A stretch of 64,000 bases of DNA from NCBI RefSeq assembly GCF_000346465.2, contig NC_034016.1, forward strand, positions 8,340,611 through 8,404,610. The letters are read 5' to 3'. Shown one piece after another: positions 35,995 to 47,167 of the stretch (the stretch's first letter is position 1; every line of letters begins with the position of its first letter). The notes beneath the pieces were generated by a model. That model made no database searches and was not told the DNA's origin. It saw only the letters and a list, made by a program, of their open reading frames with translations. The DNA is from Prunus persica. Its lineage: Eukaryota; Streptophyta; Magnoliopsida; Rosales; Rosaceae. A program made the position numbers and the translations under genes.

Positions 35995-36730
35995 AACTCT
36001 CTCTCTCTCTCCGCCGTCACCTCAGCCCCTTACTCTGCTGGAATTTAGACCGGGCCGCCACAACCTTTGAACCCCCGAGCTTCCCCGCCGTCACAGTCGA
36101 GCCTACCGCCGGAATTTGCTCAGTTTTCACCGAATCTTCGCCGGCCTCGTTCTCACTCCTCTGGCCACCAAATCCGGCACTTGAGGTATGGTTTTTGGAC
36201 TATTTTTGATGCTTTAGCTGATGGTTGGATAGGATCTCATTAATTGTCTCAATAGGGCAATCGATTTTACACCCTAAGTTTCGGCCGATTTTTGAATTTA
36301 AATTCCGGCCACTTCCGGCCATTTTTTGGGGTATGTCCGAGAACAATAGTGGCTCCAATTAATGTTTTCAACCTAGGGTAGGAACCTTGGCGCATAGTTT
36401 TTAGAATTTTCCGACGATTGTTATCGCTTTGGACACCCACGCGCTGCCGGCTCTTGTGGTGGCGCATGGGATACTGTAGCACTCGTGCATTGGGCCCCAG
36501 TGCAATCCCCTAGTTGTCACGAGCGCGTAGGTGTGTTCGGATTGGAATTTGGTTACCGTTTGAGTCTCGAACGGATTTTGCCTATTGTGCGATTTCAGGA
36601 TTTGATATGTTCGGACCATTGGATCGAACTCAAATTCACGTATGTTGTACCTTGTATTTCTAGGATCGTGTAGAATTCGACGGATCGTGGATCGGAGCCC
36701 CGGATACTCTGAACTCGCAAACCTTAGGTC
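35995..36730 (+). repeat. LTR-like segment upstream of the TnpA-like gene
   Basis: From about 36185 to 36725 this matches 53906-54450 in order and on the same strand, sharing CTAGCTGATGGTTGG (here with TTAGC), CGGCCGATTTTTG, TTTGGACACCCA, GAGCGCGTAGG-type and TCGAACGGATTTT blocks. A CT-rich tract precedes both copies. The other copy lies in a gypsy-like LTR. It probably serves as leader or promoter of the downstream gene (inference). Confidence 0.78.
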
Positions 36731-36811
36731 AAGAATCTTAATAAAATTTTATATGCTTACAAATATTCGTATATTTTATTAATTTGTATGTGTATTAATG
36801 AAATTGTGCAG

Positions 36812-38617
36812 ATGTCAGACCTGATTAGGCGTCGTAGGGCAGTGACGACTACACAGAGTTCAAAGCCCCAGGCTTAGTCGACATCTGCTGCCACTGCGCC
36901 AGCACTGATGGACCACTTGACAATTGGTCTCGTGGGGTCCCAGGCGACTGCTTCATCGGCTTCATCAGTGGCACAGCCTGTTAGCGCCAGGCGGCATCAT
37001 CGGTCCGCCAGCACCACCGACACCACATCGACTGATGCGTCGGGGTCACAGCCAGGTATAGATTTCCTTCAACTCCAGTTCTCTTTTTTTTTTCTTTTTT
37101 TTTTTGTTTTTGTGTGTGTATAATAACATTAATGTCATCTTTCTTTGCAGCCAAGAAGAATACCCGAGGGCCGTGTCGGCAGTTGAAGACGGCGAAGGTC
37201 ACCCGAGTGACCAACAGTCGTATCAACATCAGATACGACGAGCGACATCGGGCTGCACCGACGGCGGAGTTGCATAGCTCCTTGGCTCACGACATTGGTC
37301 ATGTTGTTCGGACCCATTGCCCGATGCAATGGAAGTCTTGGAATGTCATGCCTGACGAGATCAAGACGGAGGTTCGCGGCCAGTTGTCGGTATGTAGGCC
37401 TTTTAATTCTTTTTCTTTCAAACTTTATATTTCTATTATTTAATGTATGTAATTAATTTATTGCAGACGAACTACAACTTGGAGGACCTCGACGACGAGT
37501 CGTTGGCGTACGTCAACAGACTCCTCTCTGAGAGGTACAAACAGTGAAAGAGCGACTTGCACCACTATTTTGAGGCGTTTGATGATCCGCAAGTCGCTCT
37601 TCAGGAGGGTTGCCCGAAGGAGCTTGAGGGGCGAGAGGATAGTTGGGTGTGGCTCTGCACTCATTTTCAGGCGCCCGCTTTTGTGATAATTTGTAATATG
37701 AATTTCAAATTTATTATGTATTTCTTACTAATGTTTATTTAATTTTTTATATTTCATTTCAATTTCATCTAACACGTTTTATGTTTTGTATAACAGAATA
37801 AAGCCAAAGTCAATAAGGGCAATAGGAAGAAGAAGACTCTTCTCCATCATTCAGGTTCCAAGCCCTTCTTCTATAGGATGGATGCACGGCGGTAGGTAAT
37901 AATAAAATAATTTTTATTTAATTTTTAATATGTCATTATTCTTAATTTAATTTTTTCGTACTAATATTTTTTTTCTCTTGTTCAATTTAGGGGGGGTCCA
38001 AATTCCCAGAGATCGACGTCTTTGGTGACGTTTATGTTCGACCTGGGAATGAGTTGGCCTAGTCCCTTCATGTAAGTATATTTAATTTTAATTCTTATGT
38101 TACGCATTCAAGTTTAAAGGTTATTATAAGAATGTTTTAATTTATATTTTATGTTATGCTAAACAGACGACGATGGTGGAGAGGAGCCAGTTGGTTCTTC
38201 AGGAGTCCGCCTTTCAACTTCCTCCCGATACTCTGATCGAGTCTGTGGATCCTCCACAAAATGCTAGGTTTCAGATCTTGACAGAGACGTTGGATCAGAC
38301 TCTCAGGAGGAGGCCGGGGACATATTGTCGAGGGATGGGGAATGCCAGGCGGAGGAAACCCAGACCCCATTCATCAGCGTAGTCAAACAGTCAGGTGACT
38401 GCTTTGACAGCACAGGTGGCCACTCTTCAGAGTCAGATGTCGGGTCATTCTGCAGTCCCTCGCACAGTCCGGCATTCCAATACCGCATTTTGATGCTCCG
38501 ACCTCTGAGGCCGTCCACTACGAGCATCCCCACCAGATAACGGCCCATGTAGACCCCCAGACCTCTGAGCCGCATGTGCCAGACGACAATGTAGATTTTG
38601 GAACATTATTTGATTAG
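36812..38617 (+). pseudogene. TnpA-like gene (plant Ptta/En/Spm transposase type), degenerate
   Basis: Second gene of the CACTA element; related proteins bind subterminal repeats. Exons by eye: 36812-37055, 37151-37389, 37467 to about 37680, 37797 to about 37890, 37991-38070 and 38167 onward. The product begins MSDLIRRRRAVTT, then a Ser/Thr/Ala-rich stretch. Next comes the conserved region with KSWNVMPDEIKTEV, LLSERYKQ, KSDLHHYFEAFDDPQ, WVWLCTHFQ and GSKPFFYRM, followed by FPEIDVFGDVYVRPG and a Gln-rich, coiled-coil-like tail (TALTAQVATLQSQM). This order fits the Transposase_24 family. Breaks: TAG 36875, TGA 37545 (Trp expected), TAG 38060, TAG 38380 (probably a former CAG), and a frame change before the likely end at 38617. 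Exon edges are approximate. Confidence 0.78.
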
Positions 38618-38807
38618 TTTTTTATTTTCATAATTATTTTTTAAATATTTCTCTTGTAGTATACATTTATTTTATTTTATATAATAAATGTATTCTTTAC
38701 AATTCTTTTTTTTTTTTGCAATTTCATTTTATTACCCCAAAAAAAAAATTATTTTTTTACAAAAGAAAAAAAAATGTAATATTAAATTTAAATAATATAT
38801 ATTAATT

Positions 38808-39325
38808 TTGCTCGACGAAACCTTTCTCGTCGCGCAAATTCACATTTTACAAAATAAAAAAAGGTAAAATTTTTTTTAAATACATATAATATATTCTTGC
38901 GCGACGAAGTCTTTCGTCGCGCGAAAAGGATATGCGCGACAACGGCAATTTCGTCACGCAATATCTTTCGTCGCGCAAACGTTGGAGACACGAATTGGGC
39001 GACGAAGAACTCTTCGTGCCTCAAATGTCTACGACACGAATCGCGCGACGAATATTATCCGTCGCGCATTGTTGTCGCGACGAACCTTCTTTCGTTGCGC
39101 AAATATTTGTGCGACGAACAGTTGTGCTGTCCCTGAACTTTTTGTGCAACGAAGGATAACCGTCGCACAGTTTTGTGCTACGAATGAAAAAATTGGTCGC
39201 GCAAAGTCTTTATTCACGCTCTTTGCGCGACGGATTGTGCGCGACGAATTTTCTATCGCGCTTGAATTTGTGCGACTAAAAGTAACATTGCGCGACAAAA
39301 TTATCTTCGTCGCGCAAATTGTAAA
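38808..39325. repeat. Right subterminal repeat array of CACTA element
   Basis: Dense GCGCGACGAA / TTCGTCGCGC motifs, often as close inverted pairs (for example 38897-38925), mirror the left-end array. Overlapping short open frames on both strands here are artefacts of the repeats. Confidence 0.85.
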
Positions 39326-39339
39326 ATGTAGTAGTGTAT

Positions 39340-40095
39340 GGTGATTGCTAAAGGGGGTTGATGGCTACTGAGATGCTTGCAGCAACCGAGTGAGGGAGTG
39401 TTGGCTGAAGAAAAATTGGTGCCCTTTGCTTGAGCCATGAATGTCAATTTATAGAGGATGAGGGTTTTCCTTTATTTCCAATAGGTAAAGGGAGGTGCTG
39501 GAACCAACCTATTTTCAGTGGTTAAAAGGAAGCATTAGGGCATGCTATTTTTTAGCAAGTGAAGCTAGGTACCATAAACCGATTATTTCCTATGGGTGAA
39601 AGGAAGTGTTGGAGACTGCTTGTTTCCAGTGGGTAATAGAAAGTGCTGAAAAAGGCTTGTTTTCAACGGGTAAAGCTAGGCATTTGAAAAATGACTATTT
39701 CTTATGGGTGAAAGGACCTGCTTGAAAAATATCTCTTTTGCTCACCCGTATTGGAGAACTCTAAGTAATGGGCTTGGACTTTGGTGCTCTCAAATAGCTA
39801 GCCCAAAGTCTCCATTATCCAAGAGCTTCCTTGGGCCTTGTGGACCTCCGTAATCTTCCACACCACAATCCCTCATGCAAGCCTCGTAAACCACATGACT
39901 TGGGTTCATGTGAGCTTGATAGGTGATTGGCATGTGAAAAATGTATTATTAGTTTGGCATGGCATGTGCACTATTTCTATATTTATTTAATGAATTAAAT
40001 CCCAAAATATAGCTTGGATTAACGCATGACCGACATTATATGTTATATTGGGCTTTAAATATCTTTGGGCTTCCCGTGACTTTTTTGGGCCTCAA
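39340..40095. other. Non-coding repeated sequence right of the CACTA
   Basis: Continuation of the sequence split by the CACTA insertion. No gene is recognised. The first part holds a GATGGCTACTGAGATGC motif related to copies at 28391 and 28697. The middle holds the short tandem repeat listed separately. The remainder is unique-looking, AT-rich sequence with TGGGCTT and GGGCCT words. Confidence 0.45.
39470..39720 (+). repeat. Degenerate ~37-bp tandem repeat
   Basis: About seven imperfect units built on TATTTCCTATGGGTGAAAGG (or TGTTTCCAGTGGGTAA) followed by (A/G)(A/G)(G/A)TGCTGGAA-like sequence. They start near 39471, 39510, 39548, 39585, 39627, 39658 and 39696. Unit spacing varies from about 31 to 42 bp. 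Confidence 0.6.
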
Positions 40096-41186
40096 CAAAA
40101 AGAAAATAAATCCCTCTCCCAATATGACCCCTCCCTCCCAACCGCACCACTTCCCCACCTTCTCTACACCTCCACCGTCAACCCAGCCACCCTCCCCACC
40201 CCCCGCCACGCTCGTGCCCTCTCTCTCTTATTCTCTTCTCCCTCTCCCACTTCTTCAAATTCCCCCCCGAACCTTTTCCCCATCGAGACCTCTCCTTCGA
40301 CAGGCTTCTCGAGTCCAGGTCCTACGATGCCGATCAGACGATCGCGCTCTCCAATTGGGCTCTGTGCTCCTCAAAGCTGTTAAGCGCTCTGCGAGAAAAC
40401 GAGCCAACAACACGCTTACGACTGTGATTTTGCAGCTGAATGGTTAAGGACACTGGTGTTTATGGGGGTTCGAGTGGTCGAGCTGCAAAGCTGGTGAAGG
40501 ATGGAGGACTGGTCGCCTGAGTTGACCGTCTCCTTCTATGGGGTGGCCTTTTAATATTTGTCAACTCCACAGCCGGCTGCTTAGTAATCAAATTGAAGGT
40601 GAGGTTTTGCTCTGCTTCTGTTTTTTTCAGTGGAAAACAATTTTTGAAAGGAATTTGTTAGTGTTTTTTTTTTTCTTCTTCCCTTTGCTTTCTTAGAGGC
40701 TGGTGTTCGGGAAATAACAGTTGTTGCTGAATTCTTACAAGTAATTATTCTACCTATTGTTTGATTATTTAGAAATGGTGGTAGTTTATTAAAAATGTAA
40801 CCTTTTATTTTTTTGGGTTTTCTTTCCAGGGTACCTATGAGCATAGCCTGTTTTTGCATAGAAATTATTTTAAAGGAAGAAGCAATGTGCTTTGGGTGTA
40901 GTTCACGAACAGTTCAGAATTGGCTTTTGCTAATAGGAGAGGTGTTTCATTGAGGTGTCGTGCTCAAGAAAAGCCCAGAGCTATTGTTTGTGGTGGTGTG
41001 AGCAGTTTGGTAGATGAGCAATCGAGCTTGATTGAAAAGACTATTGTGGAAGAAGAGGGAGAGGGAGAAGAGAGAGAGAAAGGGCGCAAGTGTGGTTGGG
41101 TTGACGGTGGAGGTGTAGGGAGGGTGGGGAAGTGGTGCGGCTGGGAAGGAGGGGGCAGATCGGGAGAGGGGTTTATTTTCTTTTTG
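40096..41186. mobile_element. Foldback / MULE-like element with ~140-160-bp inverted arms
   Basis: The left arm 40096-40256 and right arm 41049-41186 are inverted copies starting CAAAAAGAAAATAAA. They share CCGCACCACTTCCCCACC and ACACCTCCACCGTCAACCCA, and the left arm has an extra ~16-bp insert. The ~790-bp interior has gene-like traits: two pyrimidine-tract/AG acceptors (near 40629 and 40830) and an open segment around 40920-41040. I do not recognise the protein. This could be a Pack-MULE with a captured gene fragment or an inverted duplication. No 9-bp target duplication was found at these ends. Confidence 0.65.
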
Positions 41187-41206
41187 CTTAAAAAAAATTT
41201 ATATAT

Positions 41207-41466
41207 TGTTATAAAACTAGAGGGAGAAAATGAAGAGAGAAGTGATATGCTAAAGATAAAGCTTCACCATGTTTATTCATTTCTTAATCTTTAGTAGAAC
41301 CACCTATTTATAGGCTTACAAGATAGAAGATTGAATACCATCATTTACAATATACCTATAGGTTACAAGTACTAATTACAAATACTTAATGCATAGGTTA
41401 CATAAAATCCAACGGTGGAATATTAAGAGGTATGGTGGTCATCCACCAACTCATGCATTTACAACA
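41207..41466 (-). repeat. Copia 3' LTR (relative to element)
   Basis: 260 bp, TG...CA ends. It differs from the other LTR at five positions that I count (for example GAAAATGAAG/GAAAATGTAG and CCAACGGTGG/CCAACTGTGG) and has no indels. Confidence 0.92.
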
Positions 41467-41764
41467 CTCCCCCTTGGATGTCCACCATACAATGACATTG
41501 TTTCCTCATTAAAAACCTTGCTTGGAAAACCCAGTGGGACAAAACCAAAGCGAAGGGAAAAAGAGTGAAACTTTCTTCTGAATCATTGATATGGTGTTGG
41601 ATGAGCTTATATTGCCTCGTTAAAACCTTGCTAGGAAAAACCCAGTGGGACAAAAAGCTAGTCGAAGGGAAAAAGAGTACAACGCGCATCTGCCTTGAAT
41701 GTAGTAGAATTGGGATGCTCCCCCTGATTGATATCTCCCCCTGATTAATATCTCTCCTTCTCTG

Positions 41765-41805
41765 ATTTGAGCAATACAAGCAGCATTGTCTTCATATATG
41801 ATCAT
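41765..41805 (-). pseudogene. Relic of copia RNase H domain
   Basis: The minus strand reads IIYEDNAACIAQIREG, the conserved motif near the C-terminal end of copia polyproteins, then diverges at once. Downstream, toward the LTR, two copies of a CCTTGCT(T/A)GGAAAA(A)CCCAGTGGGAC block (41512-41540 and 41622-41653) resemble the usual 3' untranslated region of such elements. Confidence 0.75.
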
Positions 41806-44208
41806 CTATCACACTATTCAACCTGCTTTTCACTTTTCAAATGATTGAAATCTTTAGGAGTATCAACAACTAATTTAGTAGTTAGAATATGTTACAACAA
41901 TATCAAATTTGAATTCAAAATACTCAAACTCTTAGTGTTAACTCTTAATTAAGAATATTGTGGTACTTTATATCCTTCAAGAGGTTGCTTCATCCGATAT
42001 ATCTCAAATATTTCATGAGCTTTGAGGATTTCCATGTACCATATAGTCTTAATAAATATGCATTTAACACATACTATAAGTTTTGCGTTAAAGTAACAAC
42101 CGCACTTATAGAAATGTGGATGCATTTACGATGAGATTGGAGACTAAAACCACATGTCTCTCCCAGGAAACCTTATGTCATATTAGTGATCTTGTTTCAC
42201 TTCACAAACACCAATTCGTAACCTTCATACTGAACATTTGTAATTTGGTGTTTGAGTTATAGGTTCAATATCCAACTCTTCTTATTTAGTGATAAATGGA
42301 ATTGCCTATTTCCATTTTTGGCCAATCACTTAACTTGTCGACATTCATGAAACGTGATTTAATATAATCATAGCCCTTGATGATTGTAGTAGCTACTAAT
42401 AAACCAAATGTATCATCAATTTGTGATCCCACAATTCCTATGTGCATGCACATGCATAATTTATAATCATCTCATTGCTTTGGGGTACCAATGCCTCTTC
42501 AGGGGCTTATGTTGTCACTTATGGGACAAACATCTCTTTTACAATGAATTATTTAGAATATGTGGATCATAACCTCCTATAGAGCGTTATTTTTTATAGG
42601 GCTTGAATTTTTCAAATAATCTCCATTTCTGAGGAGTTAAGTCTTTAGAACCTATATTCCTGACATGCTTCAGGCATGCATTATATATATAGTCACCATG
42701 TTAATGGATTGTGATACGAGAATATCAATCCATGTTAGCATATGTACAACTTATACATGCATTATCTTGATGAGACAAAAGCGGATTGATTCAACACTAT
42801 TTCACGACGTTCTTTAGGAATTGTCATTTCTCCCCCTAACGGCGGGAAAATTGTCTCAAAATGTAGGAAAATAAACTCACAGTCGTTATCAAATATGTGA
42901 CCATTTTAGTAAGCACATTCAGTAAAACTGGTGAAGTGATCCATAATTAGATGTTGTATAGGCTCACAAATATCCCCTTGAATTATTTCAGGAAAGATGG
43001 CTCAAAGATGATCTTATGACAGCTTTTATTTGTGAGCGTTCTTTGTAATGATATTGTTGGACAAGACAATAATTCGAGTCTTTAAACGATGTCCTTACAA
43101 ATTTATAAAAATCTTATGAATCATTGTGGGACATGGATTGTCAAGATAGTCATGTCATAACATAAAAGTTATTCGGTCAATGAACTTCTAGTTCATGACA
43201 TCATAATCTTCAACTATAATAGTTGTGTAATATTGGGGCCTCAAGAACTTTTGGTTCATAACATCATAAACTTCCTACCCACAAAAGAAAGTAGGAAGTT
43301 TCTCCAATAGACGCCTCTGGCTATCAATATTGGGGCGGTAATACAAAACATTACCATTGTAAAACGAGATTAATTAATAACCTAACATAAATAAAATAAA
43401 ATATAATAAAATAAGTAAAGTGGTATAAACAAGGAATAAAATAAATCAATTAAAGATTATGAAATTCCAAGATAATCCAATATTAATGTGGATTCAATAT
43501 GTAGATAAAACTACAAGTTTAAGAATTGGATTTCCAACCAATTCAGGTTCATATAGGCACAAATAAGTAATGAACTTCAAGTTCATATATAGTATTAAGA
43601 TCCATGAAAAACTATGAACTTCAGGTTCATATCAATATATATTCGAAACTTCAGGTACGAATACGTAGATCTAAATAAATTGAATTAATAGTTGTGCTTT
43701 GAACTTCATACTCAAATCGATGTATATGCACTCGAAACTTCTGGTTCAAGTTCTTGACATATGTAGGCCTCATGGAATTCTGATTTTGATTAATACAAAA
43801 TCGTGGAGTTTTATGTCCTTATGTGCTCTTTAAATTCGCGGAACTTCACGCCCTCAATTATTTGGAATCAAAGAACTTCAGGTTTTGATTCAATCAAAAG
43901 AACTCTATATCCTAATCTAGTTATATGATGAGGATCACGGAACTTCGGGCCCCTGATCTTTTGTATAATTCAAACTCATCATAATAATTAAGATCATACT
44001 TAAAATTAAATAAACAAACAAATAAAAATAAAAACATGGCATTATATTCATGTGTAATAAGAATAAGAATTTTTTTCTTAAACAAGCATGATGAAGTCTG
44101 ATGGTGAGTACAAAGAAACTCTATACCATGTGATGACTCTAGCTCATATAAGAAGAAAGAAAATTCAGAGAAAGAAAACATACCAAGAGCAATGTCGTGC
44201 TGATAACG

Positions 44209-44468
44209 TGTTATAAAACTAGAGGGAGAAAATGTAGAGAGAAGTGATATGCTAAAGATAAAGCTTAACCATGTTTATTCCTTTCTTAATCTTTGGTAGA
44301 ACCACCTATTTATAGGCTTACAAGATAGAAGATTGAATACCATCATTTACAATATACCTATAGGTTACAAGTACTAATTACAAATACTTAATGCATAGGT
44401 TACATAAAATCCAACTGTGGAATATTAAGAGGTATGGTGGTCATCCACCAACTCATGCATTTACAACA
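44209..44468 (-). repeat. Copia 5' LTR (relative to element)
   Basis: 260 bp, same ends as its partner at 41207-41466. It is immediately followed on the minus strand by the primer-binding-like sequence. Confidence 0.92.
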
Positions 44469-44473
44469 TATAT

Positions 44474-45035
44474 TCAATTTAAGATTTCTAATTAATATTT
44501 TATTAATATTTTTTTTCAACTGAGCAAAAAAAGTGGACCCTACAAATGGCACGTCATCACTTAACAGATTTTCTGACGGTCAATTTAACGGAAGGCTTAA
44601 ATTGGTCAGGTTTGAAAACCACAGGGTGTAAATTGATGAAATTAAAACCCGAAGGTCCATATTAAGAATTACCCCAAATCTTAAGGGAGTCTTTTAATGT
44701 TAGCCTTATTTATAACAAGATCGGCTATCACATTTTGTGATGTAAAATAATAAAAATATCATAAACATCTATTTACTATAGTAATCAAGATATATCCATT
44801 ACAAAAGAACTGGCAGATATAACAGCTGTATAGACTTTTATTATTATTATTTTTTTCAGAGAATAGAGGTAGTATTTTATTAAAAAAAGGATAAGTAAGA
44901 AGTACAAAAACCGAGTTATGTTATTGAAAATTAAATGAGTGTCTCTACACCAATGAGTTCGGTCGTCAAACTAACTGAGTAGCTATCCTTATAAAGACTT
45001 AGTTTATTTCTCACATAGAGTATAGATTATTACAA
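44474..45035. other. Intergenic, downstream of the metacaspase gene
   Basis: No gene is seen. It holds AT-rich sequence and a 44540-44660 stretch that looks like a worn transposon fragment. The part next to 45035 would include the metacaspase 3' untranslated region. Confidence 0.45.
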
Positions 45036-47167
45036 CTACAGTACAAATTGTTTGGAATAAATGTCAAATTTCTCGGATGACGTCAATTGGGGCTCCTGCA
45101 AATAAAACAAACCTTTTTTAAGAATTTTTTTAATGAAGAATATTACACTGAACTTGTAATGAAGTACTATTTTACAGATAATTGTGATATGATTTACATG
45201 TAATGTTAAATATGATTGCATGCAGCTTTGAAATGCATGTAATGCAACGTTAATGTTTTTCACATCTATATTTTATTAACCAATTAACTTGAATAATCCT
45301 TAATCTTGACGAGACTTGTCTATACAAATAGGTATATTCTTATTAGAGATGTGATTACAATGTTATGAAAAAAAGAGCTTTTAATGAAATATACACGAAT
45401 CTAAAATACGTATACGTACTTGTAGAAACTCGGTACCAAATACTTTATTGACAAGAGCTGCAATTGGCCCTTTTAAGCGTATGCCAGACCTAGCTTCACG
45501 AATTATTTGGCGCATAGCATTAAGCAAATAGCCATATGTTAATCCACGGTCATTTTCCACTGCTTGGATGAAGCTATAAGTCAAGGCACCCGTTGAAGTG
45601 TCTCCCGAGAGAGCCTGCACAATCGAGTTGGAAACAAAGAAGATGAAATTTTTCTAAAATTGAATCCGAGTAAGATACCAAACAGGCTTAAAAAAAATTT
45701 ATTATATTTTTTAAAATTTATTTATTTATTTATGTTAATTTATTAGTAAACAGAAACACTCCAAATTAAAGTTGTTGGTGACTAATTAATCATCAATAAT
45801 ATTTTATTATACTCACAGTAGTGTCTGAAGAGGTTTGGTGATCGTCACAAGCGCTTATAGAGACAGCTAGTCCACCACTTGTACCCTTATAAACAGATGA
45901 CCATCGTCCATGATCTTCCCACACATAGCATCCTTCTCTACATATTGAATCAAGGCAAGTTAATAATATATACCATTTTAATTTCTTAATCTGTTGAGCT
46001 TAATCATTTTCGTCGGGATTAATTAAGAAATTGATGACCTTATTGATTGCAAGTTGAAATTTAGGATGGACACAACATGTTTGGGACTGATTTTGTAAAA
46101 GAATACCATTTTTTTATTTATTAAAAGTGAAAGTGATTTTGAGAAGCACCTTGAAAGTGGTTTTATGATCCAAAAGCACTTTTAAGTTGTTAAACACTAT
46201 TACAAGTGCTTTTAGATAACTAAAACATGTAATTATGTACTAATTAATTACCTGTTCATTCTGCAAAGAAATGGCAGATCAAGAACAGTGCCACTATGGC
46301 AGGCATCGATAATAGCATGAAGTTTGGCGCCATGGGGCAGTGGCCTAACAATGGTGGCATTAATTTCATCATCAAGGATCATCCCTTGGGTCTCAAAATC
46401 CACAGGGCACAGCGTTTCGTCATAGCCATCAATCTCATCCATGTTGTAGTCAGGCTGGGTTGAGCCATGGCCAGAGAAGTGAAACACCAATGAGTCTCCT
46501 GATCGGCAGCCCTGGACCAACCACTGCAGCGCCATTCGTATGTTTTGCTTTGTTGGGATCCTATAAGGGTCTGCCTCATATTCTGCATCACATATTAATA
46601 TATTTTTATGGTGGAATTTTGATCTATTAATGACAACTGTTCTTCGCACTCCAAAAGAGTTAATTACGCACCTGTAAGCATACGTATGGAGTCAGCTGGA
46701 AACCCCCGTCTGTTAACAAGAAAGTATTTCATGCAATTAACGTCGTTCACGGTTCCTTTGAGGTTGTAGCTCCGCCCATGGTAGCTCACTCCGCAAAGCA
46801 ACGCCCTCTTTCTTCCATACGCGGAAGGAGGCATCAAGGGTTTTGGTACTGATGGCCAGGACGGCTGACAAGCAGGAGGAGGAGGAGGAGGAGGATTGTA
46901 GTAACCAAAGGCAGCGGCTGGTGCCCCCGAACACCAACCGGTACCAGTACTACTACTGGGGGAGGCTGCGGCATCGACCATCAGGGTTCGTAAACGGCTG
47001 ACAGCGTGGTTGATGGAATGAGTGGCTTGAATCAAAGGATTAAAATTAATGGAGGGTTGATTAACGCGGGTGACGCGGTGGCACGCACCACACTGAATGG
47101 TTTGTGCTTCTGCTGGCACCACAAGTTTCACTCCACACCAACTGCACCTCTCTCTTCTTCCTGCCAT
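45036..47167 (-). CDS. Type I metacaspase with LSD1-type zinc finger
   Basis: Plant metacaspases are cysteine proteases that cleave after Arg/Lys and act in programmed cell death and proteostasis. Exons on the minus strand: 47167-46672, 46582-46252, 45937-45817, 45614-45420 and 45095-45036. All introns are GT/AG and phases agree, giving about 400 residues. The ATG at 47167 (MAGRRERCSWCG) is the first true start; upstream in-frame codons are not ATG. N-terminus: a C-x2-C...C-x2-C finger (Cys 8, 11, 26, 29), then a Pro-rich linker. Caspase-like domain: RKRALLCGVSY, catalytic His in HFSGHGS (about 204), catalytic Cys in DACHSGT (about 260), then YVWEDHGRWSSVYKG and a C-terminal EPQLTSSEKFD end. 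The finger plus no long linker after the catalytic Cys marks type I (AtMC1-3 class). It has ISACDD where ISGCDD is common. It looks intact. Confidence 0.93.

Larger units (their letters stand above)
28753..39336 (+). mobile_element. Complete CACTA (En/Spm-type) transposon, decayed
   Basis: Terminal inverted repeats are CACTACTACGTTTTACT at 28753 and, on the minus strand, CACTACTACATTTTAC at 39336. A 3-bp target duplication TAT lies at 28750-28752 and 39337-39339. Length is 10584 bp. Both ends carry dense GCGACGA/TCGTCGC motifs. The two expected genes are present on the plus strand in order, a TNP2-type transposase and a TnpA-like gene, and both are disrupted by several stop codons. It cannot be autonomous as it stands but keeps the ends needed for mobilisation in trans. 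Confidence 0.93.
41207..44468 (-). mobile_element. Ty1/copia LTR retrotransposon, internally deleted
   Basis: Two 260-bp LTRs in direct orientation (TGTTATAAAAC...TTTACAACA) are flanked by the 5-bp target duplication TATAT (41202-41206 and 44469-44473). Read on the minus strand, the primer-binding-like CGTTATCAGCACGA (44195-44208) follows the upstream LTR and the purine tract AAGGGGGAG (ending at 41467) precedes the downstream LTR, so the element points left. The 2.7-kb interior keeps only a relic of the RNase H end of the copia polyprotein; gag, protease, integrase and most of reverse transcriptase are absent or unrecognisable. Confidence 0.9.

Noticed and set aside
40040..40447. 135-codon Pro/Ser-rich open frame
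   Set aside because: Starts outside and crosses the GC-rich arm of the foldback element. A second frame is open over the same bases, and composition explains both.
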